Of a DNA stretch of 64,000 nt, positions 28,576 through 38,291 are shown in pieces. The translations under genes were made by a program, and so were the position numbers. Source of the DNA: Pseudoxanthomonas sp. X-1 (GTDB lineage Bacteria > Pseudomonadota > Gammaproteobacteria > Xanthomonadales > Xanthomonadaceae); the NCBI RefSeq assembly GCF_020042665.1, contig NZ_CP083376.1, positions 3,074,001 to 3,138,000 of the forward strand. The letters are read 5' to 3'. Every line of letters begins with the position of its first letter. The stretch's first letter is position 1. Under the pieces are notes generated by a model. That model searched no databases. It saw only the letters and a list, made by a program, of their open reading frames with translations, and had not been told where the DNA came from.

Positions 28576-28605
28576 CGCTCCCACCCCGCGGTCGCGGTGG
28601 GAGCG
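28576..28605. repeat. REP-like hairpin
   Basis: Ten-base perfect arms CGCTCCCACC / GGTGGGAGCG surround CCGCGGTCGC. The GTGGGAGCG arm is of a kind common in xanthomonad intergenic repeats. It lies 80 bases upstream of the leader ORF of the galactose operon. Confidence 0.55.
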
Positions 28606-28684
28606 ACCATTCCGGTAGCGTCGCGTGAAGACGGCCGCACCGGACCATTCCGTCACGGATCGTGATGAACCGAGGAGGGGTTCC

Positions 28685-28735
28685 ATGACGCATTCGCAGA
28701 CAGACGCCGGCCCGTTGCCGGCGCCTTGCGCATGA
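28685..28735 (+). CDS. 16-codon leader ORF coupled to the galactose dehydrogenase gene
   Basis: A very good ribosome-binding site (GAGGAGGGG) stands at the right distance before this ATG, whereas the dehydrogenase ATG at 28732 has none. The ORF encodes MTHSQTDAGPLPAPCA and stops in an ATGA overlap with that ATG. Translational coupling of the operon through this leader is the simplest reading. Alternatively, a one-base indel has separated the true N terminus from the dehydrogenase. Confidence 0.45.
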   Translation: MTHSQTDAGPLPAPCA

Positions 28736-29472
28736 GCGGCCGGCTGTCCGGCAAGCTCGCGCTGGTCACCGGCGCGGCCAGCGGCATCGGCGCGGCCACG
28801 GCCGCGCTGTTCGCCGAGCACGGCGCCACGGTGATCGGCCTGGATCGCAACGCGCCGGCCGCGGCCGATGCGCGCCTGGCGCTGGTGCAGGGCGACATCA
28901 CCGACGGCGCAAGCGTGCAGGCACTCGTCGCCGACGTGCTGGCACGCCACGGCCGCGTCGATGTGCTGGTGAACAACGCGGGCGCGGACGTGTTCTCCGA
29001 TCCGCTTCAACTGGGCGATGCCGACTGGCAGCGCTGCCTGGACCTCAACCTCAAGGGCGCCTGGAACCTGTGCAAGGCAGTGCTGCCGGCGATGGTCGCC
29101 GCCGGCGCCGGCAGCATCGTCAACATCGCCTCGGTGCACGGCCACAAGATCATCCCGCACGCCTTCCCCTACCCGGTCGCCAAGCACGGCCTGATCGGGC
29201 TGACCAAGGCGTTGGGCATCGAGTACGCCGCGCGCGGCATCCGGGTGAACTCGATCTCGCCCGGCCTGATCCTGGTGCCGCGCATCGAGGCCTGGTTCGC
29301 CCGCGAACCGGGCGCGCGCGAACGCCAGACCGCGCTGCTGCCCCCGGGCCGCATCGGCACGCCGCAGGAGGTGGCCTACACCGCCCTGTTCCTGGCCAGC
29401 GACGAGGCCCGCTTCATCAACGCCACCGACATCCTGATCGATGGCGGCCGCTCCCAGCTCTATCACGAGTAA
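28732..29472 (+). CDS. SDR-family galactose (aldose) 1-dehydrogenase
   Basis: 246 residues. Short-chain dehydrogenase with NAD(P)-binding TGAASGIGAAT, NNAG, catalytic Ser in NIASVHG and YPVAK (Tyr-x-x-x-Lys). As the first gene of a De Ley-Doudoroff operon it most likely oxidises D-galactose to galactono-lactone. This is inferred, because SDR substrate specificity cannot be read from the motifs. It has no ribosome-binding site of its own and appears coupled to a 16-codon leader ORF. dgoA follows four bases after the stop. Confidence 0.8.
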   Translation: MSGRLSGKLALVTGAASGIGAATAALFAEHGATVIGLDRNAPAAADARLALVQGDITDGASVQALVADVLARHGRVDVLVNNAGADVFSDPLQLGDADWQRCLDLNLKGAWNLCKAVLPAMVAAGAGSIVNIASVHGHKIIPHAFPYPVAKHGLIGLTKALGIEYAARGIRVNSISPGLILVPRIEAWFAREPGARERQTALLPPGRIGTPQEVAYTALFLASDEARFINATDILIDGGRSQLYHE

Positions 29473-29476
29473 GTCC

Positions 29477-30103
29477 ATGTCCCACGACACGCGCCTGTTC
29501 AAGCTGCCGCTGGTCGCGATCCTGCGCGGCATCACGCCGGAAGAGACCGCGACGCATGTCGATGCCCTGGTCGGCGCCGGCTTTGACGCCATCGAGATCC
29601 CGCTCAATTCGCCGCGCTGGCAGGACAGCATCGCGCTGGCCCATCGCGAGTACGGCGCGCACGCGCGGATCGGCGCCGGCACCGTGCTGCACAACGAGCA
29701 GGTCGATGCGCTGGCCGAGATCGGCGCGCGCTTCATCGTCACGCCCAACACGCGGCCCTCGCTGATCCGCCATGCGGTCGAGTGCGGCATGACGGTGGTG
29801 GCCGGCTTCGCCACGGCCAGCGAGGCGTTCGATGCGATCGATGCCGGCGCGCAGATCCTCAAGCTGTTCCCCGCCGCCACCTACGGCGCCGGCCATGTGC
29901 GCGCGCTGCGCTCGGTGCTGCCGGCGGCGGTGCCGGTGTACGTGGTCGGCGGCGTCACCCCCGACACGCTGGCCGGCTTCCTCGCCCAGGGCGCGGCCGG
30001 GGCCGGCATCGGCGGCGAGCTGTACCGGCCGGGCCAGACGCCCGAGACCACCGCCGCGCACGCGCATGCCTTCGTGCAGGCCTACCAGGACGCTCAGGGA
30101 TGA
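29477..30103 (+). CDS. dgoA: 2-dehydro-3-deoxy-6-phosphogalactonate aldolase
   Basis: Last step of the pathway: splits KDPGal into pyruvate and glyceraldehyde 3-phosphate. 208 residues, class I KDPG/KDPGal aldolase family. [12 protein letters not shown], the catalytic Glu in [16 protein letters not shown] and the Schiff-base Lys in [11 protein letters not shown] are all present. The LNSP ending after the catalytic Glu is typical of the galactonate rather than the gluconate enzyme. The stop overlaps the dgoD start (ATGA). Confidence 0.92.
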   Translation: MSHDTRLFKLPLVAILRGITPEETATHVDALVGAGFDAIEIPLNSPRWQDSIALAHREYGAHARIGAGTVLHNEQVDALAEIGARFIVTPNTRPSLIRHAVECGMTVVAGFATASEAFDAIDAGAQILKLFPAATYGAGHVRALRSVLPAAVPVYVVGGVTPDTLAGFLAQGAAGAGIGGELYRPGQTPETTAAHAHAFVQAYQDAQG

Positions 30104-31248
30104 AGATCACCCGCTTGACCACCTACCACGCCGCGCCGCGCTGGCTGTTCCTCAAGGTCGAGACCGACGAGGGCATCACCGGCTGGGGCGAACCGGTCAT
30201 CGAAGGCAAGGCGCGCAGCGTCGAAGCAGCGGTGCACGAGCTGTCGCAGTACGTGGTCGGCCAGGACCCGGCGCGCATCAACGACCTCTGGCAGACCCTG
30301 TACCGTGGCGGCTTCTACCGTGGCGGCGCGATCCTAATGAGCGCCATCGCCGGCATCGACCAGGCGCTGTGGGACATCAAGGGCAAGGCGCTGGGCGTGC
30401 CGGTGTACCAGCTGCTCGGCGGCCTGGTGCGCGACCGGATGAAGACCTATCGCTGGGTCGGCGGCGACCGCCCGGGCGACATCGTGGCGCAGATGCAGGC
30501 CCATCAGGCGCTGGGCTACGACACCTTCAAGCTCAACGGCACCGAGGAGATGCGCCTGATCGACAGCCCGCGCGCGGTCGATGCGGCGGTGGCCAAGATC
30601 GCCGGCATCCGCGCGGCGCTGGGCGACACGGTGGACTTCGGCATCGACTTCCACGGCCGCGTCGGCGTGCCGATGGCCAGGACGCTGCTGCGCGAGCTGG
30701 AACCCTACCGGCCGCTGTTCGTGGAGGAACCGGTGCTGGCCGAACACTACGAGCACTACGCGCGCCTGGCCGATGCCACCAGCATCCCGCTGGCCGCCGG
30801 CGAGCGCATGTACTCGCGCTTCGAGTTCAAGCACGTGCTGGCCCAGGGCGGCCTGGCGATGCTGCAGCCGGACTTGTCGCATGCCGGCGGCATCACCGAA
30901 TGCCTGAAGATCGCGGCGATGGCCGAGGCCCACGACGTGGCGCTGGCGCCGCACTGCCCGCTCGGCCCGGTCGCGCTGGCCGCGTGCCTGCAGGTGGATC
31001 TGGTCTCGCACAACGCGGTGCTGCAGGAACAGAGCATCGGCATCCACTACAACCAGGGCGCCGACCTGCTGGACTATCTGGTCAACAAGGAAGATTTCGC
31101 CTGCGTGGACGGCTACATCGCCGCGCTGCCCAGGCCGGGCCTGGGCGTGGAGATCGACGAGGAGCGGCTGGTCCACGCCAACCGCACGCCGCCGGACTGG
31201 GCCAACCCGCTGTGGCGCCATGCCGATGGCAGCGTGGCCGAATGGTGA
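30100..31248 (+). CDS. dgoD: D-galactonate dehydratase
   Basis: Converts D-galactonate to 2-dehydro-3-deoxygalactonate. 382 residues, mandelate racemase subgroup of the enolase superfamily. N-terminal capping domain [31 protein letters not shown]; metal ligands in [17 protein letters not shown] and AAGERMYSR; a C-terminal catalytic His region in [14 protein letters not shown]. Length and wording match bacterial DgoD closely. Overlaps dgoA by four bases. Confidence 0.95.
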   Translation: MKITRLTTYHAAPRWLFLKVETDEGITGWGEPVIEGKARSVEAAVHELSQYVVGQDPARINDLWQTLYRGGFYRGGAILMSAIAGIDQALWDIKGKALGVPVYQLLGGLVRDRMKTYRWVGGDRPGDIVAQMQAHQALGYDTFKLNGTEEMRLIDSPRAVDAAVAKIAGIRAALGDTVDFGIDFHGRVGVPMARTLLRELEPYRPLFVEEPVLAEHYEHYARLADATSIPLAAGERMYSRFEFKHVLAQGGLAMLQPDLSHAGGITECLKIAAMAEAHDVALAPHCPLGPVALAACLQVDLVSHNAVLQEQSIGIHYNQGADLLDYLVNKEDFACVDGYIAALPRPGLGVEIDEERLVHANRTPPDWANPLWRHADGSVAEW

Positions 31249-31252
31249 GCCG

Positions 31253-32152
31253 ATGAGCGCCGCGGCCAGCGTCGCCCTGGCGGTGGACAGCCGCTGCACG
31301 CACGGCGAAGGCGTGCTGTGGTGCGAACAACGGCAGGCCGTGTTCTGGGTGGACATCAGCGGGCAGCGCCTGTGGCGCCACGACCCGGCCGACGCCCTCA
31401 CCCGATCCTGGTCGTTGCCCGACCGTCCGGCCTGCCTGGGACTGATGGAAGACGGCCGGCTGCTGGTGGTGATGGCCAAGTCGATCGCCCTGGCCGACCC
31501 GGACGCGCCCGCCGGCGCGCTGCCGCTTCAGACGGTGTGCGCGGTCGAGGCCGATCAGCCGCATACGCGCAGCAACGATGGCCGCGCCGACCGCCACGGG
31601 AATTTCGTGTTCGGCACCATGGACGAGCATCCCGACAAGGCCGCGCGCGGCGCCTTCTACCAGTTCTCCTTCGCCCATGGCCTGCGCCGGCTGCCGCTGG
31701 GCGGGGTCTCGATTCCCAACTCGATCTGCTTCAGCCGCGACGGCCGCACGCTGTACTACTGCGACTCGTTGCAGCCGCGCATCCTGTGCTGCGACTACGA
31801 TCCGGACCGCGCCTGGACCGGCAGTCCGCGCGTGTTCGCGCAGGTCGATGCCGAGGGGGCCGAACCGGATGGCTCGGTCATCGATGCCGAAGGCCATCTC
31901 TGGAACGCGCAGTGGCGCGCCTGGCGCGTGGTGCGCTATGCGCCCGATGGCCGGATCGAACGGATCGTGCCGATGCCGGTCAAGCATCCCACCTGCCCGG
32001 CCTTCGGCGGGCCTGATCTGCGGCATCTGTTCGTGATCAGCTCGCGCCTGGACCACACCGCCGAGGAACTGGCGCGCACGCCGCAGGCCGGCGGGCTGTT
32101 CGCCTGCGCACCCGGCATCGCGGGCCTGCCCGAAGGCCGGGTGCGCGCATGA
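31253..32152 (+). CDS. SMP-30/gluconolactonase-family sugar lactonase
   Basis: Hydrolyses the galactono-lactone made by the dehydrogenase. 299 residues, six-bladed propeller. Metal-site motifs are seen: CTHGEGVLW (Glu), TRSNDGRADRHGNFVFGTM (Asn and Asp region), SIPNSICFSRDGRTLYYCDS and AEGAEPDGSVIDAEGHLWNAQWR (Asp). It starts four bases after dgoD and overlaps dgoK by four bases. Confidence 0.9.
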   Translation: MSAAASVALAVDSRCTHGEGVLWCEQRQAVFWVDISGQRLWRHDPADALTRSWSLPDRPACLGLMEDGRLLVVMAKSIALADPDAPAGALPLQTVCAVEADQPHTRSNDGRADRHGNFVFGTMDEHPDKAARGAFYQFSFAHGLRRLPLGGVSIPNSICFSRDGRTLYYCDSLQPRILCCDYDPDRAWTGSPRVFAQVDAEGAEPDGSVIDAEGHLWNAQWRAWRVVRYAPDGRIERIVPMPVKHPTCPAFGGPDLRHLFVISSRLDHTAEELARTPQAGGLFACAPGIAGLPEGRVRA

Positions 32153-33024
32153 TCGCCATCGACTGGGGCAGCAGCAGCCTGCGCGCCTGGCGGCTCGACG
32201 CGAACGGCGCGATCGTGGACACACGGCGCGCGGATCTGGGCGCGCTCGGCCATGGCGCGGCGACGCCGGCACTGCTGGCCGATGCGCTGCAGGGCTGGGA
32301 CGACACCGAGCTGCTGCTGTGCGGGATGGTCGGCGCGCGCGGCGGCTGGTCCGAGGCGCCCTACCTGCCCTGCCCGGCCACGCCGGCCGCGCTGGCGCAG
32401 GCGCTGCAGGAGATCCCGACCAGGCACACCGTCCTGGAAGGCCGACGCGTGCGCGTGGTGCCAGGCGTGTGCGACGGCGCCGATGCCGTGCCCGACGTCA
32501 TGCGCGGTGAGGAAACGCAGATCGTGGGCCTGCTGCGACGACAGCCCGACGCGACCCTGGCCTGCCTGCCAGGGACGCACAGCAAGTGGGTGTCGCTGGA
32601 AGCCGGTGCGATCGCCGCCGTGCGCACCGCGATGACCGGCGAGTCCTACGCCCTGTACCGCCAGCACAGCATGCTGGCGCGCAGCATGCCGCCAGCGCGG
32701 GACCAGGACGCCTTCGATGGCGAGGCGTTCGCCGCCGGCGTGCGCCGCAGCGGCGAGCCGGGCGGGCTGCTGCAGCATCTGTTCGGGCTGCGCACCCTGG
32801 GCCTGTTCGACCGGCTGGCGCCGGCACAGGCGCCGTCCTATCTGTCCGGCCTGCTGATCGGCCACGAGGTCCGCGCGCGCATGCCGCTGCCGGCGCCGGT
32901 GCACCTGATCGGCAGCCCGGCGCTCGGCGCGCGCTACCGGCGGGCCTTCGACTTGTTGGGAATCGACAGCGTCCCGCACGACGAGGATCTTGCCGCCAGC
33001 GGGCTGTACCAGCTGTCCCGATGA
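32149..33024 (+). CDS. dgoK: 2-dehydro-3-deoxygalactonokinase
   Basis: Phosphorylates KDGal to KDPGal. 291 residues. N-terminal phosphate loop AIDWGSSSLRAWRLDANG; family stretches LLCGMVGARGGWSEAPYLPCPA, MRGEETQIVGLL, CLPGTHSKWVSLEAGAI, TAMTGESYALYRQHSML and LIGHEVRARMP. Overlaps the lactonase gene by four bases (ATGA) and completes the pathway with dgoD and dgoA. Confidence 0.93.
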   Translation: MIAIDWGSSSLRAWRLDANGAIVDTRRADLGALGHGAATPALLADALQGWDDTELLLCGMVGARGGWSEAPYLPCPATPAALAQALQEIPTRHTVLEGRRVRVVPGVCDGADAVPDVMRGEETQIVGLLRRQPDATLACLPGTHSKWVSLEAGAIAAVRTAMTGESYALYRQHSMLARSMPPARDQDAFDGEAFAAGVRRSGEPGGLLQHLFGLRTLGLFDRLAPAQAPSYLSGLLIGHEVRARMPLPAPVHLIGSPALGARYRRAFDLLGIDSVPHDEDLAASGLYQLSR

Positions 33025-33107
33025 AACGTCCCTCCGCCCTGCCTCGCACCGTCCGTCCCGCGCGGGCGGAGGCGCGGCCGGGCGATCCTGCCAGGAACCC
33101 CTGAACC

Positions 33108-34670
33108 ATGCGCCTGTCCCCGCTCGACACCTGCATCGTCGTCCTCTATGCGATCTTCATCTTCGCCCTGGCCCAGTGGGTCTCGCGCGAGAAGCGCGGC
33201 GGGCAGCGCAGTGCGCAGGACTATTTCCTGGCCAGCCGTGCGCTGCCGTGGTGGGCCATCGGCACCTCGCTGATCGCGGCCAACATCTCGGCCGAGCAGA
33301 TCATCGGTATGTCCGGCTCGGGCTATGTGATCGGCCTGGGCATCGCCTCCTACGAGTGGATGGCGGCGCTGACGCTGATCATCGTCGGCAAGTTCTTCCT
33401 GCCGATCTTCCTGAAGAACGGCATCTACACGATGCCCGAGTTCCTGGAGAAGCGGTACAGCCCGACGGTGCGCACGGTGATGGCGCTGTTCTGGCTGGGC
33501 GTGTACGTGTTCGTCAACCTGACCTCGATCCTGTGGCTCGGCGCCACCGCAGTGCATACCGTGGCCGGGGTGGACGTGGACGTGGCGCTGGTGGCGCTGG
33601 GCCTGTTCGCCGGCGCGTACGCGCTGTACGGCGGGCTGAAGGCGGTGGCGCTGACGGACTTCGTGCAGGTCTCGCTGCTGGTGCTGGGCGGTCTGCTCAT
33701 CACCTGGATCGCGCTGGACAAGGTGGCCGACGGAGCGGGCGTGGTCGCCGGCTTCCAAGTCCTGCTGCAGCGGGCGCCGGAGAAGTTCCACATGATCCTG
33801 GACCGCTCCAATCCGCACTACAAGGATCTGCCGGGGCTGTCGGTGCTGCTGGGCGGCATGTGGGTGATGAACGTGTCCTACTGGGGCTTCAACCAGTACA
33901 TCATCCAGCGCGCGCTGGCCGCCAAGAGCCTGGGCGAGGCACAGAAGGGCATCGTGCTGGCGGCGTTCCTGAAGCTGATGATGCCGCTCATCATCGTGGT
34001 ACCGGGCATCGCGGCGGTGCTGCTGGCGCCGGGCCTGGAGCGTCCGGACGCGGCCTATCCGCATCTGATGAGCCTGCTGCCCAACGGGATCCTCGGCGTG
34101 GTGTTCGCGGCGCTGATGGCGGCGGTGATCGCGTCGCTGGGCTCCAAGATCAATTCCATCGCGACCATCTTCACCATGGACGTCTATCGGCCGCTGCGGC
34201 GTGGGGCCTCCGAGAAGCAGCTGGTGCGGGTGGGTCGCATCGCCGCGGCGCTGGCGCTGGTGCTGGCCATCTTCTCGGCGCGTCCGCTGCTGGGCAGCTT
34301 CGATCAGGCGTTCCAGTACATCCAGGAGTTCACGGGCTTCTTCACCCCTGGCATCTGCGTGATCTTCCTGCTGGGCATGTTCTGGAAGCGCACCACGGCC
34401 ACGGCGGCCTTGGTGGCCGCGGTGGCCTCGGCGGTGCTGTCGCTGGCGTTGAAGCTGTGGCTGCCTTCGGTGGCCTTCATGGACCGCGTCGGCCTGGTGT
34501 TCCTGGCCTGCATCGCGCTGGCGGTGGTGATCTCGCTGGTGCAGCGCGGTGGCCAGAGCCGCTACAACGTGGAATTGGACGACATCGACTACACCACCAG
34601 CAAGGGCTTCAATCTGGCCGCGCTGCTGGTGGTGGTGATTCTGATCAGTCTGTACGCCGTGTTCTGGTGA
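33108..34670 (+). CDS. Sodium/solute symporter (SSS family), probable galactose importer
   Basis: 520 residues with about 14 membrane helices. SSS family signs: DYFLASRALPWWAIGTSLIAANISAEQIIGMSGSGYVIG near the N terminus and AALMAAVIASLGSKINSIATIFTMDVYRP. It is closest in style to the bacterial sodium/galactose carrier vSGLT. Last gene of the operon, 83 bases after dgoK. Galactose as substrate is inferred from the operon. Confidence 0.88.
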   Translation: MRLSPLDTCIVVLYAIFIFALAQWVSREKRGGQRSAQDYFLASRALPWWAIGTSLIAANISAEQIIGMSGSGYVIGLGIASYEWMAALTLIIVGKFFLPIFLKNGIYTMPEFLEKRYSPTVRTVMALFWLGVYVFVNLTSILWLGATAVHTVAGVDVDVALVALGLFAGAYALYGGLKAVALTDFVQVSLLVLGGLLITWIALDKVADGAGVVAGFQVLLQRAPEKFHMILDRSNPHYKDLPGLSVLLGGMWVMNVSYWGFNQYIIQRALAAKSLGEAQKGIVLAAFLKLMMPLIIVVPGIAAVLLAPGLERPDAAYPHLMSLLPNGILGVVFAALMAAVIASLGSKINSIATIFTMDVYRPLRRGASEKQLVRVGRIAAALALVLAIFSARPLLGSFDQAFQYIQEFTGFFTPGICVIFLLGMFWKRTTATAALVAAVASAVLSLALKLWLPSVAFMDRVGLVFLACIALAVVISLVQRGGQSRYNVELDDIDYTTSKGFNLAALLVVVILISLYAVFW

Positions 34671-34686
34671 GTCTGCAGCCGAGTGG

Positions 34687-34956
34687 CTAACGCTTAGACG
34701 ACGTGCTGGTGTCCGTTCGTCCTGACTGTTGGCATGTGAAGCAGGCCCGGAAGCGGTCCTTCTCCCGGTGGGGATTGCGGCGCCTGAGCTTTTTTGACTT
34801 CGGAGGGGCAGCGGTCCGGCGGGCGGCCGCTTGTCCCTCGATCAGGGCAGCCTGCCCTGCCTTAAGGCGCTCGGCTTCCTGCCTCGCTAGGCGCGGCCAC
34901 CGCCCGCCGGCCCGCTGCCTCGCGAGTTGAGATAGAGGATTTCGGGTCGTAAGCAC
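34687..34956 (-). CDS. Small basic hypothetical protein, doubtful
   Basis: 89 codons from a GTG start, rich in Arg/Ala/Gln (LARQRAGGRWPRLARQEAER), with FRACFTCQQSGRTDTS near the C terminus. The composition looks more protein-like than the opposite strand, but no good ribosome-binding site precedes it and the family is not recognised. It occupies most of the 435-base gap 34671-35105, in which I see nothing else. Confidence 0.3.
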   Translation of the reverse strand: MLTTRNPLSQLARQRAGGRWPRLARQEAERLKAGQAALIEGQAAARRTAAPPKSKKLRRRNPHREKDRFRACFTCQQSGRTDTSTSSKR

Positions 34957-35105
34957 CCCTGACCGTGTGCGTCAGAACCTGAATCTTCCCGGCTCGAACC
35001 CAGTGGGCGAAGTGCAGCCGCCCAGCCCCGCGCCGGCGAAGGGCCTAAAATCTGCGGACCGATCGCAGTCCGGACGTCTCCCGGGCCGGTTACCGGGAGT
35101 TCCGC

Positions 35106-35894
35106 ATGTCGCTGGATTCAACCCAACGTTTCACCTCGCGCGTGGCCGACTATGTGCGCTATCGGCCCGATTACCCACCCGCGCTGATCGAGTGGCTGCA
35201 GGGGCCGATGGGCGTGGCGCGCGACGCGTCGGTGGCCGACATCGGCGCCGGCACGGGCATTTCCTCCAAGCTGTTTCTCGACGGCGGCCATCCGGTCACC
35301 GCGGTGGAGCCCAATGCCGCCATGCGCGCGGCGGCGGTGGAGTGGCTGGGGGGCGATGCGCGCTTTGCCGCGGTGGACGGGACGGCCGAGGCGACCACGC
35401 TGGCCGACGCCAGCGTCGGGCTGGTGATCGCGGCGCAGGCGTTCCACTGGTTCGACCAGCAGGCGGTTCGGCGCGAGTGGGCGCGCATCCTGCGGCCCGG
35501 GGGGCTGGCGGTGGTGTTCTGGAACTCGCGCCGGCTGACCGGCACGCCGTTCCTGGAAGGCTATGAGCGGCTGCTGCTGGACTACGGCCTGGACTACACC
35601 AGCGTGGCCGAACGCTACAGCGACGATGCGGCGATGAGGGCCTGGTTCGGCGGCGGGCTCAGGGGCATGGTGCGCTTCGACCACGGCCAGCGGCTGGATT
35701 TCGACGCACTGCGCGGGCGCCTGCTGTCCTCGTCCTACGCGCCGCAGGCCGGCCATCCGCGCCATGCGCCGATGATCGCCGCGCTGCGCGCCCTGTTCGA
35801 GGCCACCGCGGTGGACGGGACGGTGTCGTTCGACTACGACACGCGCGCCTTTGCCGGTACCCTTGCCTCACCGCCCGAAGGAGCCGCCGCATGA
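35106..35894 (+). CDS. Class I SAM-dependent methyltransferase
   Basis: 262 residues. SAM-binding motif [20 protein letters not shown], acidic motif [10 protein letters not shown], and later [30 protein letters not shown], typical of the UbiE/BioC-like (Methyltransf_11) group with the HWF signature. The substrate is unknown. It overlaps the next gene by four bases and heads a run leading to pyrD and murB. Confidence 0.85.
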   Translation: MSLDSTQRFTSRVADYVRYRPDYPPALIEWLQGPMGVARDASVADIGAGTGISSKLFLDGGHPVTAVEPNAAMRAAAVEWLGGDARFAAVDGTAEATTLADASVGLVIAAQAFHWFDQQAVRREWARILRPGGLAVVFWNSRRLTGTPFLEGYERLLLDYGLDYTSVAERYSDDAAMRAWFGGGLRGMVRFDHGQRLDFDALRGRLLSSSYAPQAGHPRHAPMIAALRALFEATAVDGTVSFDYDTRAFAGTLASPPEGAAA

Positions 35895-36178
35895 ACGTCG
35901 CCGTCGCACGTCCCACCAGCAGCCTGGCCGTGGTCTCGCTGGTGTTCGGCATCCTGGGCTGGAGCCTGCTGCCCACCATCGGCGCGCTCGTGGCGATCAT
36001 CACCGGCCACATGGCGCGCGCCGAGATCCGCCGCAGCCAGGGCGCGATGGATGGCGACGGCATGGCCGTGGCCGGGCTGGTGCTGGGCTGGCTGCACCTG
36101 GTGCTGCTGGTGCTGGGCATCGCGGCGCTGTTCCTGTTCTTCGGCGGCCTCGCTGCGCTGGCGGCGTACGCCAACTGA
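35891..36178 (+). CDS. DUF4190-type small membrane protein
   Basis: 95 residues with two hydrophobic segments around a conserved [29 protein letters not shown] stretch, the pattern of DUF4190 proteins. Function unknown. ATGA overlap with the methyltransferase; pyrD follows eight bases later. Confidence 0.8.
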   Translation: MNVAVARPTSSLAVVSLVFGILGWSLLPTIGALVAIITGHMARAEIRRSQGAMDGDGMAVAGLVLGWLHLVLLVLGIAALFLFFGGLAALAAYAN

Positions 36179-36186
36179 AGGACCGC

Positions 36187-37251
36187 ATGATTCCGATGTA
36201 TTCCCTGGCGCGCCCGTTCCTGTTCGCCCTGGACGCCGAGCAGGCGCACGGCGCCGGCCTGCGGGCGCTGGAGCTGGCCTACCGCACCGGCACGCTCGGC
36301 CTGGCCACGCGCCAACCCGGGCCGATGCCCACGCGCGTGCTGGGGCTGGACTTCCCCAATCCGGTCGGACTGGCCGCGGGCCTGGACAAGAACGGCGCGC
36401 ATATCGACGCGCTGCTGGCGCTGGGCTTCGGCTTCGTCGAGGTCGGCACGGTCACCCCGCGCCCGCAGGCCGGCAATCCGCAGCCGCGCATGTTCCGGCT
36501 GCCGCAGCACCGGGCGGTGATCAACCGGCTGGGCTTCAACAACGAAGGCGTCGATGCGCTGGTGCGCAACGTGCAGCGCGCGCGCCGCAAGGGCGGCCTG
36601 CTGGGCATCAACATCGGCAAGAACAAGGACACGCCCAACGAGTCGGCCGCGCAGGACTACCTGTTCTGCCTGGAACGCGTGTATCCGCTGGCCGACTACA
36701 TCACCATCAACATCTCCTCGCCCAACACCGCCGGCCTGCGTGAACTGCAGGAAGAGCAGTCCCTGCGCCAGCTCATCGGCACGCTGCGCGAGGCGCAGGA
36801 GCGGTTCGGCGCGCAGCACGGCAAGCGCGTGCCGATGCTGGTCAAGGTGGCCCCCGACCTGTCCGACCCGGACATCGACGCGGTCTGCCGCGTCCTGGCC
36901 GACCTGTCGGTCGATGGCGTGATCGCCACCAACACCACCATCGACCGCAGCGCGGTGATCGCCCATCCGCACGCCGGCCAGGCCGGTGGGCTGTCCGGCG
37001 CGCCGCTGATGGGCCAGTCCACGCTGGTACTGCGGCGCATGCGCACGCGCCTGCCGCAGGAGATCCCGCTGATCGGCGTGGGCGGCATCACCTCCGGGGC
37101 CGACGCGGTGGCCAAGATGTCGGCGGGCGCCTCGCTGGTGCAGCTGTATTCGGGCCTGGTCTATCGCGGGCCCTCGCTGGTCCACGAATGCGTGGAAGCC
37201 ATCCGCCGCCGCCGCGAGCAGCCCAGCGGCGGCCCGGTCGCCCCGGCATGA
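36187..37251 (+). CDS. pyrD: Dihydroorotate dehydrogenase (quinone), class 2
   Basis: Fourth step of pyrimidine synthesis, membrane-attached and quinone-linked. 354 residues. An N-terminal amphipathic extension ([24 protein letters not shown]) marks class 2. FMN-site stretches are [48 protein letters not shown] (catalytic Ser), NTTIDR and [12 protein letters not shown]. The start at 36187 follows GAAGGA; ATG 36196 is an alternative. The stop overlaps murB. Confidence 0.95.
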   Translation: MIPMYSLARPFLFALDAEQAHGAGLRALELAYRTGTLGLATRQPGPMPTRVLGLDFPNPVGLAAGLDKNGAHIDALLALGFGFVEVGTVTPRPQAGNPQPRMFRLPQHRAVINRLGFNNEGVDALVRNVQRARRKGGLLGINIGKNKDTPNESAAQDYLFCLERVYPLADYITINISSPNTAGLRELQEEQSLRQLIGTLREAQERFGAQHGKRVPMLVKVAPDLSDPDIDAVCRVLADLSVDGVIATNTTIDRSAVIAHPHAGQAGGLSGAPLMGQSTLVLRRMRTRLPQEIPLIGVGGITSGADAVAKMSAGASLVQLYSGLVYRGPSLVHECVEAIRRRREQPSGGPVAPA

Positions 37252-38291
37252 GCGCATCGCGCTGGCTGCTGACCGAGCACGCCCCGCTCCGTTCCCGCAA
37301 CACCTTCGGCGTCGCCGCGCAGGCCCGCTACCTGCTGCAGGTGGCCGACCTGGCCGCGCTGCCCGAGGCCCTGGCCCTGCCGGCGGTCCAGGGCCAGCCG
37401 CTGCTGCCCATCGGCGCCGGCAGCAACCTGCTGCTGGCCGGCGATCTGGACGGCGTGGCGCTGGGCTTCGACGCGCGGCGCATCGACCTGCTCGACGACG
37501 ACGAGGCCGGCGTGCGGGTGCGCGCGGAGGCCGGCGTGGTCTGGCACGAGCTGGTGCTGTGGACCCTCGCGCAGGGCGCGTTCGGCCTGGAGAACCTGGC
37601 CCTGATCCCCGGCACCGTGGGCGCCTGCGCGATCCAGAACATCGGCGCCTACGGCGTGGAGGTCGGCGAGCACATCGACAGCGTCGAGGCCTGGGATACC
37701 CGCGCCGGCGACTGGTGCCGGCTGTCGCGGGCCGAATGCGCCTTCGGCTACCGCGACAGCGTGTTCAAGCGCCAGCCCGGGCGCTGGATCATCACCGCGG
37801 TGACCTTCGCCCTGTCGCGCGTGGCGGACCTGCGCCTGGACTACGCGGGGCTGCGCGCCGAGTTGGACGCGATGGGCGTGGCCGAGCCGGGCCCGGCCGA
37901 GGTAGCGCAGGCGGTGATCCGCGTGCGCAGCCGCAAGCTGCCCGACCCGGCGGTGCTGGGCAACGCCGGCAGCTTCTTCAAGAACCCGATCGTACCGGCG
38001 GCGCTGGCCGAACGGCTGGCGGCCGATTTCCCCGGCCTGCCGGTGTTCCCGGGCGATGCCGCCGACACGCGCAAGCTCCCGGCGGCCTGGCTGATCGAAC
38101 AGGCCGGCTGGAAGGGCCAGCGCGACGGCGACGCCGGCGTCTCGCCCGACCACGCGCTGGTGCTGGTCAATCACGGCGGCGCCAGCGGCGCGCAGCTGCT
38201 GGCGCTGGCACGGCGCATCGCCGCCTCGGTGCAGGCGCGCTTCGGCGTGGCGATCGAACCCGAACCGCGCATCGTCGGCGCGACGTGGTGA
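37248..38291 (+). CDS. murB: UDP-N-acetylenolpyruvoylglucosamine reductase
   Basis: FAD enzyme of peptidoglycan precursor synthesis. 347 residues, type [40 protein letters not shown], the proton-donor Ser in [11 protein letters not shown] and the terminal EPEPRIVG are all present. ATGA overlap with pyrD and GTGA overlap with the next gene, so the three are translated together. Confidence 0.95.
   Translation: MSASRWLLTEHAPLRSRNTFGVAAQARYLLQVADLAALPEALALPAVQGQPLLPIGAGSNLLLAGDLDGVALGFDARRIDLLDDDEAGVRVRAEAGVVWHELVLWTLAQGAFGLENLALIPGTVGACAIQNIGAYGVEVGEHIDSVEAWDTRAGDWCRLSRAECAFGYRDSVFKRQPGRWIITAVTFALSRVADLRLDYAGLRAELDAMGVAEPGPAEVAQAVIRVRSRKLPDPAVLGNAGSFFKNPIVPAALAERLAADFPGLPVFPGDAADTRKLPAAWLIEQAGWKGQRDGDAGVSPDHALVLVNHGGASGAQLLALARRIAASVQARFGVAIEPEPRIVGATW

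Noticed and set aside
34703..34930. Plus-strand small ORF in the gap after the symporter
   Set aside because: Arg/Cys-rich composition typical of a random frame; the minus-strand ORF there is slightly better and is listed with low confidence.
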